A stretch of 64,000 nucleotides of DNA from NCBI RefSeq assembly GCF_002261215.1, contig NZ_NEVS01000004.1:1116001-1180000 (forward strand). The letters are read 5' to 3'. The DNA comes from Bordetella genomosp. 11. Its GTDB lineage: Bacteria > Pseudomonadota > Gammaproteobacteria > Burkholderiales > Burkholderiaceae_B. The notes beneath the pieces were generated by a model. The model worked only from the letters and a program-made list of their open reading frames with translations. It ran no database searches and was not told the origin of the DNA. Positions 53,486 to 63,500 of the stretch are shown piece by piece; position 1 is the stretch's first letter, and each line of letters starts with the position of its first letter. A program made the position numbers and the translations under genes.

Positions 53486-56134
53486 TCAGGCGGCCGCGCG
53501 CTGCGTGCCGTCTCCGGCGAGCGCATCCAGGATCGCGCGCTCGAACTGCATCTGCGTCCGCGGCCTTTCCAGGGCTTCGCCTTCGATAATGAAGACGTCC
53601 TCCACGCGATCGCCCAGCGTCATGACCTTGGCCATCTGCAGGTTCACGCCGTGTTCGACGAAAACCCGCGCCAGGGCATGCAGCAGGCCGGGCCTGTCCG
53701 TTGCCGTGACGGACAGGCGCCACGATTTGCTGCGCTCGTCCGGCTGCAGCTCGGCCTGTGGCGGAACCGGGAATACGCGCGACATGCGTGACTGCCGCGA
53801 GCGCGCGTAAGGCGCCGTCCGCGTCGTACCGGCCTGCGAGAAGGTACGCGGGTCCTTCAGGCGTACCGCGAGTTCGTGCTCTACCAGCGCCGCCTGCGCG
53901 CGCAGGTCGCTGGCGCCGTCGGGCAGCAGCACGATGAAGCTGTCCAGCGCCCAGCCGTGCCGCGTCGTGTGGATGCGGGCGTCCTGGATGCTCAGGGACT
54001 TGGCGTCGAAATAACCGCAGATGGCGGCGAACAGGTCGGGCGCGTCGCGCGTATAGACCATGATCTGCAAGCCTTCGCTCTGTTCCGTGGGCCGTGCCTT
54101 CACCACCGCATGTTCCGGCGCGGGCTGGTGGTACAGATGGCGCGTATGCCAGGCGATATCCGATGCGTCGTGCCGCAGGAAGTAGGCGACGTCCAGCTGC
54201 TTCCAGAACGCTTCCCGTGCGTCGTCGCGCAAGCCGGCCAGGCGCGTCAGTCGCGCGGCCTCTGCCTTGCGGTGATTGAGGACGGTACTGGCGTCATGAT
54301 GCGCGCCGCCCAGCGCGCCCAGCGTCAGGCGATACAGGTCTTCCAGCAGCTTGCCTTTCCAGGCATTCCAGACTTTGGGACTGGTGCCGCGGATGTCGGC
54401 CACCGTCAGCAGATACAAGGCGGTAAGGTGGCGCTCGTCTTTCACCGAGGCCGCGAATTCGCGCACGACTTCCGGGTCGGACAGGTCGCGCTTCTGCGCG
54501 ACGGTGGACATCAGCAGATGCTGGCGGACCAGGAATTCGACCAATTCCGCGTCTTCCGGAGACAAACCGTGCTCGTGGGCGAATTTGCGTACTTCCCGAG
54601 CGCCCAGTTCGGAGTGGTCGCCCCCGCGGCCCTTGGCGATATCGTGGAAAAGCGCCGCGACATACAGCAGCCAATGGTGATCCAGTTCGGAAATCAACTG
54701 GCTGGCGAAGGGATACTCCTGCGCGTGTTCCGGCATGGTGAAGCGCCGCAGGTTGCGGATTACCGTCAGCGTATGCTGGTCTACCGTATAGACATGGAAC
54801 AAGTCATGCTGCATCTGGCCGACGATGCGGCGGAATACCGGCAGGTAGCGCGGCAGGATGTTCAGCATCGTCATGCGGCGCAGTTCGTGCACGATGCCCG
54901 AGGGCTGCTGCAGGATCTGCAGGAACAGGCGGCGGTTGACCGGATTGCGGCGAAACTGCGCATCGATACGATGCCGCGCGTGCCAGATCGCGCGTACCGT
55001 GCGTGCCGACATGCCTTTCAAATGGGGGTGCTGCTGCATCACCAAAAATGCCCGCAGCAGCAGCGTCGGATTGCGCTCGAAGGCGTCGTCGCGGATGATG
55101 TCCAGCCTGTCATGCAGGCTGCGGAAATCGTCATCGATATCGCGCGCGTCGGAAGCAGGGCGGGGAAACAGCCTTTCCTCGATATTCTGGACCAGGATGG
55201 AATTCAACTGCGTGACCAGCCTGGCCGCCCAGTAGTAGCGCTGCATCATCAATTCGCTGGCGCGCCGCGTGGCGGTGGCCTTGATGCCGTAGACCTCCGC
55301 CAGCGCGGGCTGCAGGTCGAACAGCACGCGATCTTCGCGCCGCTTGGACATCAAATGCAGTTCGATGCGCAGGCGCTTGAATGCCTGTTCCGCGCGCCGC
55401 AGGCCGCGAGCTTCGGATTCCGTCAGCAAGCCCGCCCTGGCGATCTCCCGCCAGCTTTCGCCGAAGCCGGCCGCCCGCGCCATCCACATGATGACCTGCA
55501 GGTCGCGCAGGCCGCCCGGGGATTCCTTGCAGTTCGGTTCGAGCGCGTAGGGCGTGTCCTGGTAGCGCGCATGGCGCTGCTGCATTTCGGCGCGCTTGGC
55601 GCGAAAGAACACGGCGGGATCCAGGCGCGCCCGCATGGCCGCATCGAAGGTTTTCATCAGGGCGCGATTGCCCGCCAGCCAGCGCGATTCGAGCAGGGCG
55701 GTTTCGACCGTGATGTCCGCGTCGGCCTCGCGTTCGCAATCGGCGATGGTCCGCACGCTGTGGCCGGGCTCCAGCCCAAGGTCCCACAGGGCCGCCACCA
55801 GCCTTTCGATGGCCGATTCCTCGTCGGGAGACGGCCGGTGCGGCAGCAGGATGAGCAGATCGACATCGGAATGCGGATACAGCTCGCCGCGCCCGTACCC
55901 GCCTACCGCGGCCAATACCGCGCCGGGCGGCAGAGGACATTGCTTGATCAGGTCGCGCAGCGTCTGGTCGGTGATGCGCCGTAGCTCGTGCAGCAGCGGA
56001 TCGGGCCGTTCGTGCTCCCGGAAGGCCGCGATGGCTGCCTCGCGCCGGGCGCGCATGCGCGCGCGCAGCGCCGCCAGGTCGGCGACGGCAGTGTCGGCCG
56101 ACGGCGCGAAGGAAGGTTCGGCTTGCGTACTCAT
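53486..56134 (-). CDS. glnD: Bifunctional PII uridylyltransferase/uridylyl-removing enzyme GlnD
   Basis: GlnD modifies PII protein in response to glutamine and so controls nitrogen metabolism. The 882-residue protein has an N-terminal nucleotidyltransferase domain with GGYGRGELYPHSDVDLLIL near 78-96, a helical domain, an HD domain with ALFHDIAKGRGGDHSELG near 483-500 and two ACT domains (LQIMVYTRDAPDLFAAICGYF; LSVTATDRPGLLHALARVFVE). All expected catalytic motifs are intact. map lies 30 bases upstream on the same strand. Confidence 0.97.
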   Translation of the reverse strand: MSTQAEPSFAPSADTAVADLAALRARMRARREAAIAAFREHERPDPLLHELRRITDQTLRDLIKQCPLPPGAVLAAVGGYGRGELYPHSDVDLLILLPHRPSPDEESAIERLVAALWDLGLEPGHSVRTIADCEREADADITVETALLESRWLAGNRALMKTFDAAMRARLDPAVFFRAKRAEMQQRHARYQDTPYALEPNCKESPGGLRDLQVIMWMARAAGFGESWREIARAGLLTESEARGLRRAEQAFKRLRIELHLMSKRREDRVLFDLQPALAEVYGIKATATRRASELMMQRYYWAARLVTQLNSILVQNIEERLFPRPASDARDIDDDFRSLHDRLDIIRDDAFERNPTLLLRAFLVMQQHPHLKGMSARTVRAIWHARHRIDAQFRRNPVNRRLFLQILQQPSGIVHELRRMTMLNILPRYLPVFRRIVGQMQHDLFHVYTVDQHTLTVIRNLRRFTMPEHAQEYPFASQLISELDHHWLLYVAALFHDIAKGRGGDHSELGAREVRKFAHEHGLSPEDAELVEFLVRQHLLMSTVAQKRDLSDPEVVREFAASVKDERHLTALYLLTVADIRGTSPKVWNAWKGKLLEDLYRLTLGALGGAHHDASTVLNHRKAEAARLTRLAGLRDDAREAFWKQLDVAYFLRHDASDIAWHTRHLYHQPAPEHAVVKARPTEQSEGLQIMVYTRDAPDLFAAICGYFDAKSLSIQDARIHTTRHGWALDSFIVLLPDGASDLRAQAALVEHELAVRLKDPRTFSQAGTTRTAPYARSRQSRMSRVFPVPPQAELQPDERSKSWRLSVTATDRPGLLHALARVFVEHGVNLQMAKVMTLGDRVEDVFIIEGEALERPRTQMQFERAILDALAGDGTQRAAA

Positions 56135-56164
56135 ACGGCGGGGTCCTTCCGGTGTCGGCGGCGC

Positions 56165-56986
56165 TCAGGCCACCGGAACGGCGATGCTTTCCGTCACGAA
56201 CTCGGGCGGGGCAGGCATCCCGGGCGAGACGGTCAGGACCTCGTAGCCGGATTCCGTCACCAGGATGGTGTGTTCCCACTGGGCGGACAGACTGTGGTCG
56301 CGGGTGACGACCGTCCAGCCATCCGAGAGCTGGCGGATTTCACGCCGTCCCGCGTTGATCATGGGCTCGATCGTGAAAATCATGCCCGGCACCAATTTCA
56401 CGCCGGTTCCGGGCTTGCCATAGTGCAGCACCTGGGGGTCTTCATGGAAGCGCCGCCCCACGCCGTGGCCGCAGAATTCCCGCACCACGGAAAAACCGTT
56501 GCCTTCGGCATGCTTCTGGATGGCATTGCCGATGTCGCCCAGCGTGGCGCCGGGACGTACCTGGCGGATGCCCAGCCACATGCATTCATAGGTGATGTCG
56601 GACAGGCGGCGTGCCAGGATGGACGGCTCGCCGACATAGAACATCCGGCTGGTATCGCCGAACCAGCCATCCTTGATGATGGTGACGTCGATATTCAACA
56701 CGTCCCCGTTTTTCAGGACCTTATCGCCCGGGATGCCGTGGCAGACCTGGTGGTTGACCGAGGTGCAGATGGCGCCCGGGAACGGGGGGTAACCTGGTGG
56801 CGCATACCCGACAGTGGCGGATTTGACCTGCAATTCATTGGTCAGGTAGTCCAGCGCCAGGCGGTCCAGTTCGCCTGTCGTGACGCCAGGCTTCACGAAG
56901 GGCGTCAGGTAATCCAGTACGCGCGCGGCGTCCTGGCAGGCCAGGCGCATTTTGTCGAGGTCGGCGGGGTCGGTGACTATGCCCAT
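56165..56986 (-). CDS. map: Type I methionine aminopeptidase Map
   Basis: Map removes the initiator methionine from new proteins. The 273-residue protein has the five metal ligands in order: two Asp in LNIDVTIIKDGWFGDTSRMF, His in FCGHGVGRRFHEDPQ, Glu in MIFTIEPMINAG and Glu in QWEHTILV. The ICTSVNHQVCHGIPG segment is conserved. Length is typical. It is divergent from rpsB, the common gene order in proteobacteria. Confidence 0.97.
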   Translation of the reverse strand: MGIVTDPADLDKMRLACQDAARVLDYLTPFVKPGVTTGELDRLALDYLTNELQVKSATVGYAPPGYPPFPGAICTSVNHQVCHGIPGDKVLKNGDVLNIDVTIIKDGWFGDTSRMFYVGEPSILARRLSDITYECMWLGIRQVRPGATLGDIGNAIQKHAEGNGFSVVREFCGHGVGRRFHEDPQVLHYGKPGTGVKLVPGMIFTIEPMINAGRREIRQLSDGWTVVTRDHSLSAQWEHTILVTESGYEVLTVSPGMPAPPEFVTESIAVPVA

Positions 56987-56994
56987 GTATCAGC

Positions 56995-57024
56995 TTGAGG
57001 ATTGGCTTGGAAAAATAGTAGAAT
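56995..57024 (+). promoter_or_regulatory. Putative sigma-70 promoter of rpsB
   Basis: TTGAGG as a -35, an 18-base spacer, and TAGAAT as a -10, in a short AT-rich stretch. The -10 is good, the -35 fair. It points to rpsB. Confidence 0.55.
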
Positions 57025-57090
57025 TATAGGCTTCCCTGAAAAAGCAGGGGGAAGTCGTTCGGGTAATGAACTCAGTAATCGACCAACTCG

Positions 57091-57136
57091 GTTGAGCAAC
57101 TTGGCCAACTCAGGTTGACCAGCTTGGCCAACTCAG
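57091..57136. repeat. Two tandem 23-base repeats in the rpsB leader
   Basis: Copies at 57091-57113 and 57114-57136 lie directly head to tail: GTTGAGCAAC and GTTGACCAGC are each followed by TTGGCCAACTCAG. They differ at only two positions. Each contains the self-complementary TTGGCCAA. Confidence 0.9.
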
Positions 57137-57295
57137 TGAGTTGACTCGACGGTTACTTTATCGACTGCTTTGAAATCGCGCGCCACGCCAACGAGGGTGT
57201 CGAAGGTAGTGCCGGTTACGGTCCCAGGGGGTCCCAGGGCCGCGGCGCACCGGACGATACGGGCCTGGCGCAAGTCCAAACCCTTGGAGATTACT

Positions 57296-58045
57296 ATGTC
57301 CCTCATGCGCGAAATGCTGGAAGCCGGTGTCCACTTCGGTCACCAGACCCGTTACTGGAACCCGAAGATGGCTCCGTTCATCTTCGGTCAGCGTAACAAG
57401 ATCCACATCATCAATCTCGAACAGACGGTTGGCAAGTATGTCGAAGCCACCAAGTTCGTCAAGCAATTGGCCGCCCGCGGCGGCAACATCCTGTTCGTCG
57501 GCACCAAGCGCGCCGCGCGCGAGCTCATCGCCGCCGAAGCCGCCCGTTGCGGCATGCCCTACGTCGATGCCCGCTGGCTCGGCGGCATGCTGACCAACTT
57601 CAAGACGGTCAAGACCTCGATCAAGCGCCTGAAGGATATGGAAGCGGTGGTCGCCGAAGGCGGCGCCGAGCGCATGATCAAGAAGGAAGGCCTGCTGTTC
57701 CAGCGCGAGCTGGAAAAGCTGAACAAGTCCATGGGCGGCATCAAGGACATGACCGGCCTGCCTGACGCGATGTTCGTCATCGACGTCGGCTACCACAAGA
57801 TCGCCATCGCCGAAGCCCGCAAGCTGGGTATCCCGGTCGTGGCCGTGGTCGATACCAACCATTCCCCGGACGGCATCGATTACGTCATTCCCGGCAATGA
57901 CGACTCCGCCAAGGCCATCGCGCTGTATGCCAAGGGCATCGCCGACGCCGTGCTGGAAGGCCGCGAGCAGAACCTGAACGGTCTGGTCGAAGAGGGTGGC
58001 GAGGGCCAGGAAGAGTTCGTCGAAGTCCAGGACGGCCAGGCCTGA
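57296..58045 (+). CDS. rpsB: 30S ribosomal protein S2
   Basis: A 249-residue ribosomal protein of the small subunit. It starts [52 protein letters not shown] and [20 protein letters not shown] are invariant S2 features. The start at 57296 fits the family; the 42 in-frame residues before it are leader sequence. tsf follows after 141 bases. Confidence 0.98.
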   Translation: MSLMREMLEAGVHFGHQTRYWNPKMAPFIFGQRNKIHIINLEQTVGKYVEATKFVKQLAARGGNILFVGTKRAARELIAAEAARCGMPYVDARWLGGMLTNFKTVKTSIKRLKDMEAVVAEGGAERMIKKEGLLFQRELEKLNKSMGGIKDMTGLPDAMFVIDVGYHKIAIAEARKLGIPVVAVVDTNHSPDGIDYVIPGNDDSAKAIALYAKGIADAVLEGREQNLNGLVEEGGEGQEEFVEVQDGQA

Positions 58046-58140
58046 TTTTAAAGGGTCCGCGGCGCCGGCAAGCCGGCTTGCCGCCGCCGCGTGGGGCAAG
58101 ACCCGGGCGTCCGCATGGACGCGCCCCCATATCGAAACGC

Positions 58141-58169
58141 CATGCCCCGGCTTGCCGGGGCATGCTTTA
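58141..58169. terminator. Hairpin between rpsB and tsf (attenuator candidate)
   Basis: CATGCCCCGG (58141-58150) and its perfect complement CCGGGGCATG (58155-58164) flank a CTTG loop, followed by CTTTA. Because tsf starts 23 bases later, it may reduce read-through from rpsB into tsf rather than stop it. Confidence 0.65.
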
Positions 58170-58186
58170 GGAAGAATGGAGCGAAC

Positions 58187-59065
58187 ATGGCTGAAATTAC
58201 CGCCTCGATGGTCAAGGAACTGCGCGAAAAGACCGACGCGCCCATGATGGAATGCAAGAAGGCGCTGACCGAAGCCCAGGGCGACCTGGCTCGCGCCGAG
58301 GAAATCCTGCGCGTCAAGCTGGGCAACAAGGCCAGCAAGGCCGCCGCGCGCGTCACCGCCGAAGGCCTGATCGGCCTGTATATCTCGCCCGACGCCAAGC
58401 AGGGCGCCGTCATCGAAGTCAATTGCGAAACCGACTTCGTGGCCAAGAACAACGACTTCGTGGCCTACGTCAATACGCTGGCCGAGCTGGTCGCGACCAA
58501 GAACCCGGCCGACGTGGCCGCGCTGTCCGAATTGCCCCTGGAAGGCGGCACGGTGGAAACCGTTCGTACCGCCCTGGTCGGCAAGATCGGCGAGAACATC
58601 TCCATCCGCCGCTTCCAGCGCATGGAGACCGCCAACAAGCTGGCCAGCTACGTGCATAGCGGCAAGATCGGCGTGCTGGTCGACTTCAGCGGCGCCGACA
58701 GCGTCGGCAAGGACCTGGCCATGCACATCGCGGCCACCAAGCCCAAGGCGCTGAACGCCGCCGGCGTGCCCGCCTCCGACATCGCCACCGAGCGCTCCGT
58801 CGCCGAGCAGAAAGCCGCCGAATCGGGCAAGCCCGCCGAAATCGTGGCCAAGATGGTCGAAGGTTCGGTGCAGAAGTTCCTGAAGGAAGTCACGCTGCTG
58901 TCGCAGCCCTTCGTCAAGAACGACAAGCAGACCGTTGAGCAGATGTTGAAGGCCGAAGGCGCCGGTATCGCCGGTTTTGTGCTTTTCATCGTCGGCGAGG
59001 GTATCGAAAAGAAAACCACCGACTTCGCGGCGGAAGTCGCCGCCGCCGCTGCCGGCCGCGCCTGA
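58187..59065 (+). CDS. tsf: Translation elongation factor Ts
   Basis: EF-Ts recharges EF-Tu with GTP. The 292-residue protein starts [20 protein letters not shown] with the signature [12 protein letters not shown], and has the core domain motifs GLIGLYI and [17 protein letters not shown] sequence (here [17 protein letters not shown]). Length is normal. An upstream in-frame extension covers the hairpin and is not coding. Confidence 0.98.
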   Translation: MAEITASMVKELREKTDAPMMECKKALTEAQGDLARAEEILRVKLGNKASKAAARVTAEGLIGLYISPDAKQGAVIEVNCETDFVAKNNDFVAYVNTLAELVATKNPADVAALSELPLEGGTVETVRTALVGKIGENISIRRFQRMETANKLASYVHSGKIGVLVDFSGADSVGKDLAMHIAATKPKALNAAGVPASDIATERSVAEQKAAESGKPAEIVAKMVEGSVQKFLKEVTLLSQPFVKNDKQTVEQMLKAEGAGIAGFVLFIVGEGIEKKTTDFAAEVAAAAAGRA

Positions 59066-59105
59066 TAAGCTTCTCCTTATCCGTACGCATTGCAGCTTTT
59101 TTATT

Positions 59106-59136
59106 ACAGGCCGGCGACTGACCGGCCTGTTTCTTG
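59106..59136 (+). terminator. Terminator after tsf
   Basis: CAGGCCGG (59107-59114) pairs with CCGGCCTG (59122-59129) around a 7-base loop, followed by TTTCTTGTCTT. A classic intrinsic terminator; pyrH starts 40 bases later and should have its own promoter or be reached by read-through. Confidence 0.85.
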
Positions 59137-59175
59137 TCTTACACTTCCGTCGGGTCGTTTCCAGGGATATCGCTC

Positions 59176-59892
59176 ATGGCCAGCAGATCGTATAAGCGGG
59201 TTCTTCTAAAACTGTCCGGCGAAGCGCTGATGGGCGATGACGCGTTCGGCATCAACCGAGCCACCATTGCCCGGATGACCGAGGAAATCGCGGAAATCGT
59301 CAACCTGGGCGTGGAGTTGGCCATCGTCATCGGCGGCGGCAATATTTTCCGCGGCGTGGCGCCGGGTGCCCAGGGCATGGACCGGGCCACCGCCGATTAC
59401 ATGGGTATGATGGCCACCATCATGAACGCCCTGGCGCTGCAGGATGCGCTGAAGCACCGCAGCGTCGATACGCGGGTGCAATCGGCCCTGAATATCGAGC
59501 AGGTCGTCGAGCCCTATATCCGCCCCAAGGCCTTGCGGTACCTGGAAGAGGGCAAGGTGGTGATCTTCGCCGCCGGTACCGGCAATCCGTTTTTCACCAC
59601 CGACACCGCGGCCGCGCTGCGCGGCGCCGAAATCGGGGCGGAAATCGTCCTGAAGGCGACCAAGGTGGATGGCATCTACAGCGCGGATCCCAACAAGGAT
59701 CCCACCGCCACGCGGTATTCCCGCATCAGCTTCGACGAAGCCATCGTGCGACGTCTCGAAGTCATGGACGCGACTGCGTTCGCGCTGTGCCGCGACCAGA
59801 AGCTGCCCATCAAGGTGTTTTCCATCAACAAGTCAGGCGCGCTGAAGCGCGCGGTGACCGGTGAAGATGAAGGTACCCTGGTACACGTTTGA
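59176..59892 (+). CDS. pyrH: UMP kinase PyrH
   Basis: PyrH phosphorylates UMP to UDP in pyrimidine nucleotide synthesis. The 238-residue protein starts [20 protein letters not shown] and shows [47 protein letters not shown] and [13 protein letters not shown], all UMP kinase hallmarks. The 14-residue in-frame extension upstream was not used because the [10 protein letters not shown] start fits the family. frr follows after 15 bases. Confidence 0.97.
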   Translation: MASRSYKRVLLKLSGEALMGDDAFGINRATIARMTEEIAEIVNLGVELAIVIGGGNIFRGVAPGAQGMDRATADYMGMMATIMNALALQDALKHRSVDTRVQSALNIEQVVEPYIRPKALRYLEEGKVVIFAAGTGNPFFTTDTAAALRGAEIGAEIVLKATKVDGIYSADPNKDPTATRYSRISFDEAIVRRLEVMDATAFALCRDQKLPIKVFSINKSGALKRAVTGEDEGTLVHV

Positions 59893-59907
59893 ATTGAAGG
59901 AGTCGCA

Positions 59908-60468
59908 ATGAGCGTCGCAGACATTAAAAAATCGGCCGAGTCCCGGATGGCCAAGTCCATCGAAACGCTCAAGGTCAATCTGTCGAAGATTCGTACCGGC
60001 CGTGCGCATACCGGTATCCTGGATCACGTGCAAGTCGAATACTACGGCTCTCCCGTGCCGATCAGCCAGGTGGCCAACGTCAACCTGGTGGACGCGCGCA
60101 CGATCAGCGTGCAGCCCTACGAGAAGAACATGGCCGGCCCGATCGAGAAGGCCATCCGCGAATCCGACCTCGGTCTGAACCCCGTATCGATGGGTGAAAC
60201 CATCCGCGTGCCCATGCCCGCGCTGACCGAGGAACGCCGCCGCGACCTGACCAAGGTCGTCAAGAACGAAGGCGAGGACGCCAAGATCGCCGTCCGCAAC
60301 CTGCGCCGGGAAGGCAACGAGGCCCTGAAGAAGCTGGTCAAGGACAAATCCATTTCCGAGGACGAGGAACGCCGCGCGCAGGACGAAATCCAAAAACTGA
60401 CCGATCGCTGCGTTGCGGAAATCGACAAGCTGATCACCACGAAAGAAGCGGAGATCATGACCGTTTGA
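59908..60468 (+). CDS. frr: Ribosome recycling factor
   Basis: RRF splits post-termination ribosomes together with EF-G. The 186-residue protein is normal length, with [38 protein letters not shown] near the start and [18 protein letters not shown] in the helical arm. A GAAGGAG ribosome site precedes the ATG. Confidence 0.98.
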   Translation: MSVADIKKSAESRMAKSIETLKVNLSKIRTGRAHTGILDHVQVEYYGSPVPISQVANVNLVDARTISVQPYEKNMAGPIEKAIRESDLGLNPVSMGETIRVPMPALTEERRRDLTKVVKNEGEDAKIAVRNLRREGNEALKKLVKDKSISEDEERRAQDEIQKLTDRCVAEIDKLITTKEAEIMTV

Positions 60469-60499
60469 CGCGAAACCCGCGCACGATCTTTTCATCCTC

Positions 60500-61264
60500 A
60501 TGACTATCAGTTCCACCCAGGCGGTGCCACAGACCTCTGCCATCCCGCAGCATGTCGCCATCATCATGGACGGCAACGGCCGCTGGGCGACGCGCAGGCA
60601 CCTGCCGCGCACCGCCGGGCACGCCAAAGGCGTGCAGGCCGTGCGGCGCGTCGTGGAAGCTTGCGGGCGCCGCGGCGTCCGCTACCTGACCCTGTTCGCC
60701 TTCAGTTCCGAGAACTGGCGCCGCCCGGCCGAAGAAGTCTCGCTGCTGATGCGGCTTTTCGTGCAGGCGCTGGAACGGGAAGTCGGCAAGCTGGATGCGC
60801 AGGGTGTTCGGCTGCATGTGGTGGGCGACCTGACTCCCTTCGAGCCGCGCCTGCGGGACCTGATCGAACAGGCCCAGGCCCGCACGGCGCACAACGACCA
60901 GCTGCATCTATCGGTCTGCGCCAACTATGGCGGACGGTGGGACATCCTGCAGGCCATGCGCCGCATGGTCTCGGAAAACCCCGCCCTGGCGCAGGCGCCG
61001 GAGCAGATCGACGAAGCCACGCTCAGCCGCTACCTTTCCATGGCCTGGGCGCCCGAACCGGACCTGTTCATCCGCACCGGCGGCGAGCAGCGCATCTCGA
61101 ACTACCTCATCTGGCAGCTCGCATATACCGAGCTCTACTTCACCGATCTCTACTGGCCGGATTTCGGCGCCGCCGAATTGGAAGAAGCCTTCGAGTGGTA
61201 CCGGACCCGGGAAAGGCGCTTCGGACGTACCAGCGCCCAGGTCAATGCAACCACGAACCGCTGA
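60500..61264 (+). CDS. uppS: Undecaprenyl diphosphate synthase UppS
   Basis: UppS makes the C55 lipid carrier for peptidoglycan. The 254-residue protein has [27 protein letters not shown] near 20-46 with the catalytic Asp, [24 protein letters not shown] and [38 protein letters not shown]. All substrate-binding residues appear intact. Confidence 0.97.
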   Translation: MTISSTQAVPQTSAIPQHVAIIMDGNGRWATRRHLPRTAGHAKGVQAVRRVVEACGRRGVRYLTLFAFSSENWRRPAEEVSLLMRLFVQALEREVGKLDAQGVRLHVVGDLTPFEPRLRDLIEQAQARTAHNDQLHLSVCANYGGRWDILQAMRRMVSENPALAQAPEQIDEATLSRYLSMAWAPEPDLFIRTGGEQRISNYLIWQLAYTELYFTDLYWPDFGAAELEEAFEWYRTRERRFGRTSAQVNATTNR

Positions 61265-61344
61265 TCGGGTACCGTTCCAATAAAAAGGCGGCAGAATACG
61301 CCATACCCGCCATCGCGGCGGGCTGCCCCAGACCAGGAGACTCC

Positions 61345-62208
61345 ATGCTGCGCCAGCGTATCGTCACAGCCGTCATCCTTCTTGCCGTCCTGGCCGCTAC
61401 CATGGCGGCTCCCACGCCCTGGCCCTTCATGGCCCTGCTTGCGCTGGCGACGGCCTGTGCCGGCTGGGAATGGGCCCGCCTGACATTGCCCGCGCAAGGC
61501 GGGCCCGGTGCCGTGGCCGTGGGTGCCGTGCTGGGTATCGCGGCCTTGTGCGTGACGTTCTGGTGGACAGGCGGCAGCCGCCACGAATTCGCCGACGAGG
61601 CGTCGCGCGCCTTGCTGTTCAATTGGTTCGTCCCCTTGTCGGCGCTGTTGTGGATCTTCGGCGGGACGACCGCGGTGGTACGCGGGCGCAGCGATGCACC
61701 GCCGGCCAGTATGGCCCTGACGCTGTTCGCCATCCTGGCGCTGATGGCGGCATGGGCGGTGCTGGCCCTGCTTTTCATGACGCGTGGGCCCGTGTTCCTG
61801 CTGACCTTGCTGGCCCTGGTATGGGCGGCCGATATCGCCGCCTACTTCGGCGGGCGCGCGCTGGGGCGGCACAAGCTGGCCCCGCGCGTCAGTCCGGGAA
61901 AAACCATCGAGGGGGCCATCTGCGGCATCCTCGCAGCCGTCGCGTGGATCGGTATCAGCAGCCATTGGGACGGCACTTTCGGCCATGCCCTGGTCGAACG
62001 CTGGACGCTGTGGGGCGCGCTGCCGATCGCGGCGCTGCTGGGTGCGGTCTCCATCGTCGGCGACCTGTTCGAATCCTTGCTCAAGCGGCGGGCCGGCCGC
62101 AAGGACTCCAGTAGCCTGTTGCCTGGCCACGGCGGGGTCTATGATCGCATCGACGCCATCCTGCCGGTGGCGCCGATAGCCTTGCTTCTCAGTGGAGTAT
62201 TGTTTTGA
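61345..62208 (+). CDS. cdsA: Phosphatidate cytidylyltransferase CdsA
   Basis: CdsA makes CDP-diacylglycerol for phospholipid synthesis. I start at [20 protein letters not shown] (287 residues); a longer frame reaching 60661 overlaps uppS. The protein has about eight membrane helices and the CdsA signature [29 protein letters not shown] near the C-terminus. Its TGA overlaps the TTG start of dxr. Confidence 0.96.
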   Translation: MLRQRIVTAVILLAVLAATMAAPTPWPFMALLALATACAGWEWARLTLPAQGGPGAVAVGAVLGIAALCVTFWWTGGSRHEFADEASRALLFNWFVPLSALLWIFGGTTAVVRGRSDAPPASMALTLFAILALMAAWAVLALLFMTRGPVFLLTLLALVWAADIAAYFGGRALGRHKLAPRVSPGKTIEGAICGILAAVAWIGISSHWDGTFGHALVERWTLWGALPIAALLGAVSIVGDLFESLLKRRAGRKDSSSLLPGHGGVYDRIDAILPVAPIALLLSGVLF

Positions 62209-63422
62209 CTGCGTTTCAGCGTATCGCCGTGCTGGGTTCCACGGGATCGATCGGCGAAAGCACCCTGGACGTGATTGCCCGGCATCCGGACCGCCTCGCG
62301 GTGCATGCGCTGTCCGCCCATAGCCGCATGGAGAAGCTGGCGGAGCAGGCACGGGCCAGCGGCGCGCGAGTCGTGGTCGTGCCCGATGCGGCGGCCAGGG
62401 AGCGGTTTCTCCAGGCCTGGGGCTCGGATGCGCCGTTGCCGCAGGTCCGGGTGGGCGCCCAGGCCCTGGCCGATACCGCCGCCGATCCCGCTTGCGATAC
62501 GGTCATGGCCGCCATCGTGGGCGCGGCAGGCCTGCCTTCGGCGCTGGCGGCGGCTCGCGCCGGCAAACGCGTACTGCTGGCCAACAAGGAAGCGCTGGTC
62601 GCCGCGGGCTCGTTGTTCATGGGCGCGGTCCGCGACCACGGGGCCGAACTGCTGCCCATAGACAGCGAACACAACGCGATTTTCCAATGCCTGCCCCATG
62701 GCGAGCGCGCCTCGGCCCCCACGCGGCCCGCCGCGGGTGTGCGCCGGTTGATCTTGACCGCGTCGGGCGGGCCATTCCGCCAGCACGATCCCGAACTGCT
62801 GCACGGCATCACCCCGGCACAGGCCTGCAAGCATCCGAACTGGAGCATGGGACGCAAGATCTCGGTCGATTCCGCCACCATGTTGAACAAGGGCCTGGAA
62901 GTCATCGAGGCCCATTGGCTGTTCGCCATGCCGCAGGATCGCATCGAGGTCCTGGTCCATCCCCAGAGCGTCGTGCATTCCATGGTGGAGTACGAGGACG
63001 GCTCCGTCATCGCGCAATTGGGCCAGCCGGACATGCGTACCCCGATTGCCTACGCGCTGGGCTTTCCCGACAGGCTGGCCAGCGGGGTGGGCTTGCTCGA
63101 TCTGGCGCGCCTGGGACGCCTGGATTTCGAAGCGCCCGACCTGCGGCGCTTTCCCTGTCTGCAATTGGCGTTCGACGCTCTGGCGGCGGGGCAGGGCGCC
63201 TGCATCGCGCTGAATGCCGCCAACGAGATCGCCGTGGACGCCTTCCTGCGCGAACGCCTGCCCTATACCCGTATTTCCGCTGTCATCGCCGAGACCCTGG
63301 AGTGGCATGCCGGTCGGCCATCTGTTACCCTGAACCACCTCGACGACGTCCTCGCGGAAGATGCCGCGGCCCGTGCGCAGGCTGAACAAATCCAGGCGCG
63401 TTCCGTCCCCGCCGGCCGCTGA
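62205..63422 (+). CDS. dxr: 1-deoxy-D-xylulose-5-phosphate reductoisomerase
   Basis: Dxr (IspC) makes methylerythritol phosphate, the committed step of non-mevalonate isoprenoid synthesis. The 405-residue protein has the NADPH loop [43 protein letters not shown] and [31 protein letters not shown]. The start is TTG, overlapping the cdsA stop by four bases (TTGA), which indicates coupled translation. Confidence 0.97.
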   Translation: MTAFQRIAVLGSTGSIGESTLDVIARHPDRLAVHALSAHSRMEKLAEQARASGARVVVVPDAAARERFLQAWGSDAPLPQVRVGAQALADTAADPACDTVMAAIVGAAGLPSALAAARAGKRVLLANKEALVAAGSLFMGAVRDHGAELLPIDSEHNAIFQCLPHGERASAPTRPAAGVRRLILTASGGPFRQHDPELLHGITPAQACKHPNWSMGRKISVDSATMLNKGLEVIEAHWLFAMPQDRIEVLVHPQSVVHSMVEYEDGSVIAQLGQPDMRTPIAYALGFPDRLASGVGLLDLARLGRLDFEAPDLRRFPCLQLAFDALAAGQGACIALNAANEIAVDAFLRERLPYTRISAVIAETLEWHAGRPSVTLNHLDDVLAEDAAARAQAEQIQARSVPAGR

Positions 63423-63500
63423 TTCGCCGCGTCGCCGGGCCGCTCCGCCCCGGCGCCCGCGCGGGTGGCCGGGTGGCCTCACCAATTCGGTACTCGCTAC

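Larger units (their letters stand above)
56987..57295. promoter_or_regulatory. map/rpsB divergent region and long rpsB leader
   Basis: A 309-base gap. It holds the putative rpsB promoter (56995-57024), a hairpin (CTTCCCTG pairing with CAGGGGGAAG near 57031-57054), two head-to-tail 23-base repeats (57091-57136) and the near-palindrome CAACTCAGTGAGTTG (57129-57143). If transcription starts just after the promoter the leader is about 260 bases, long enough for a ribosomal-protein autoregulatory structure. An ORF extension upstream of rpsB into this region is not real coding. Confidence 0.6.
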
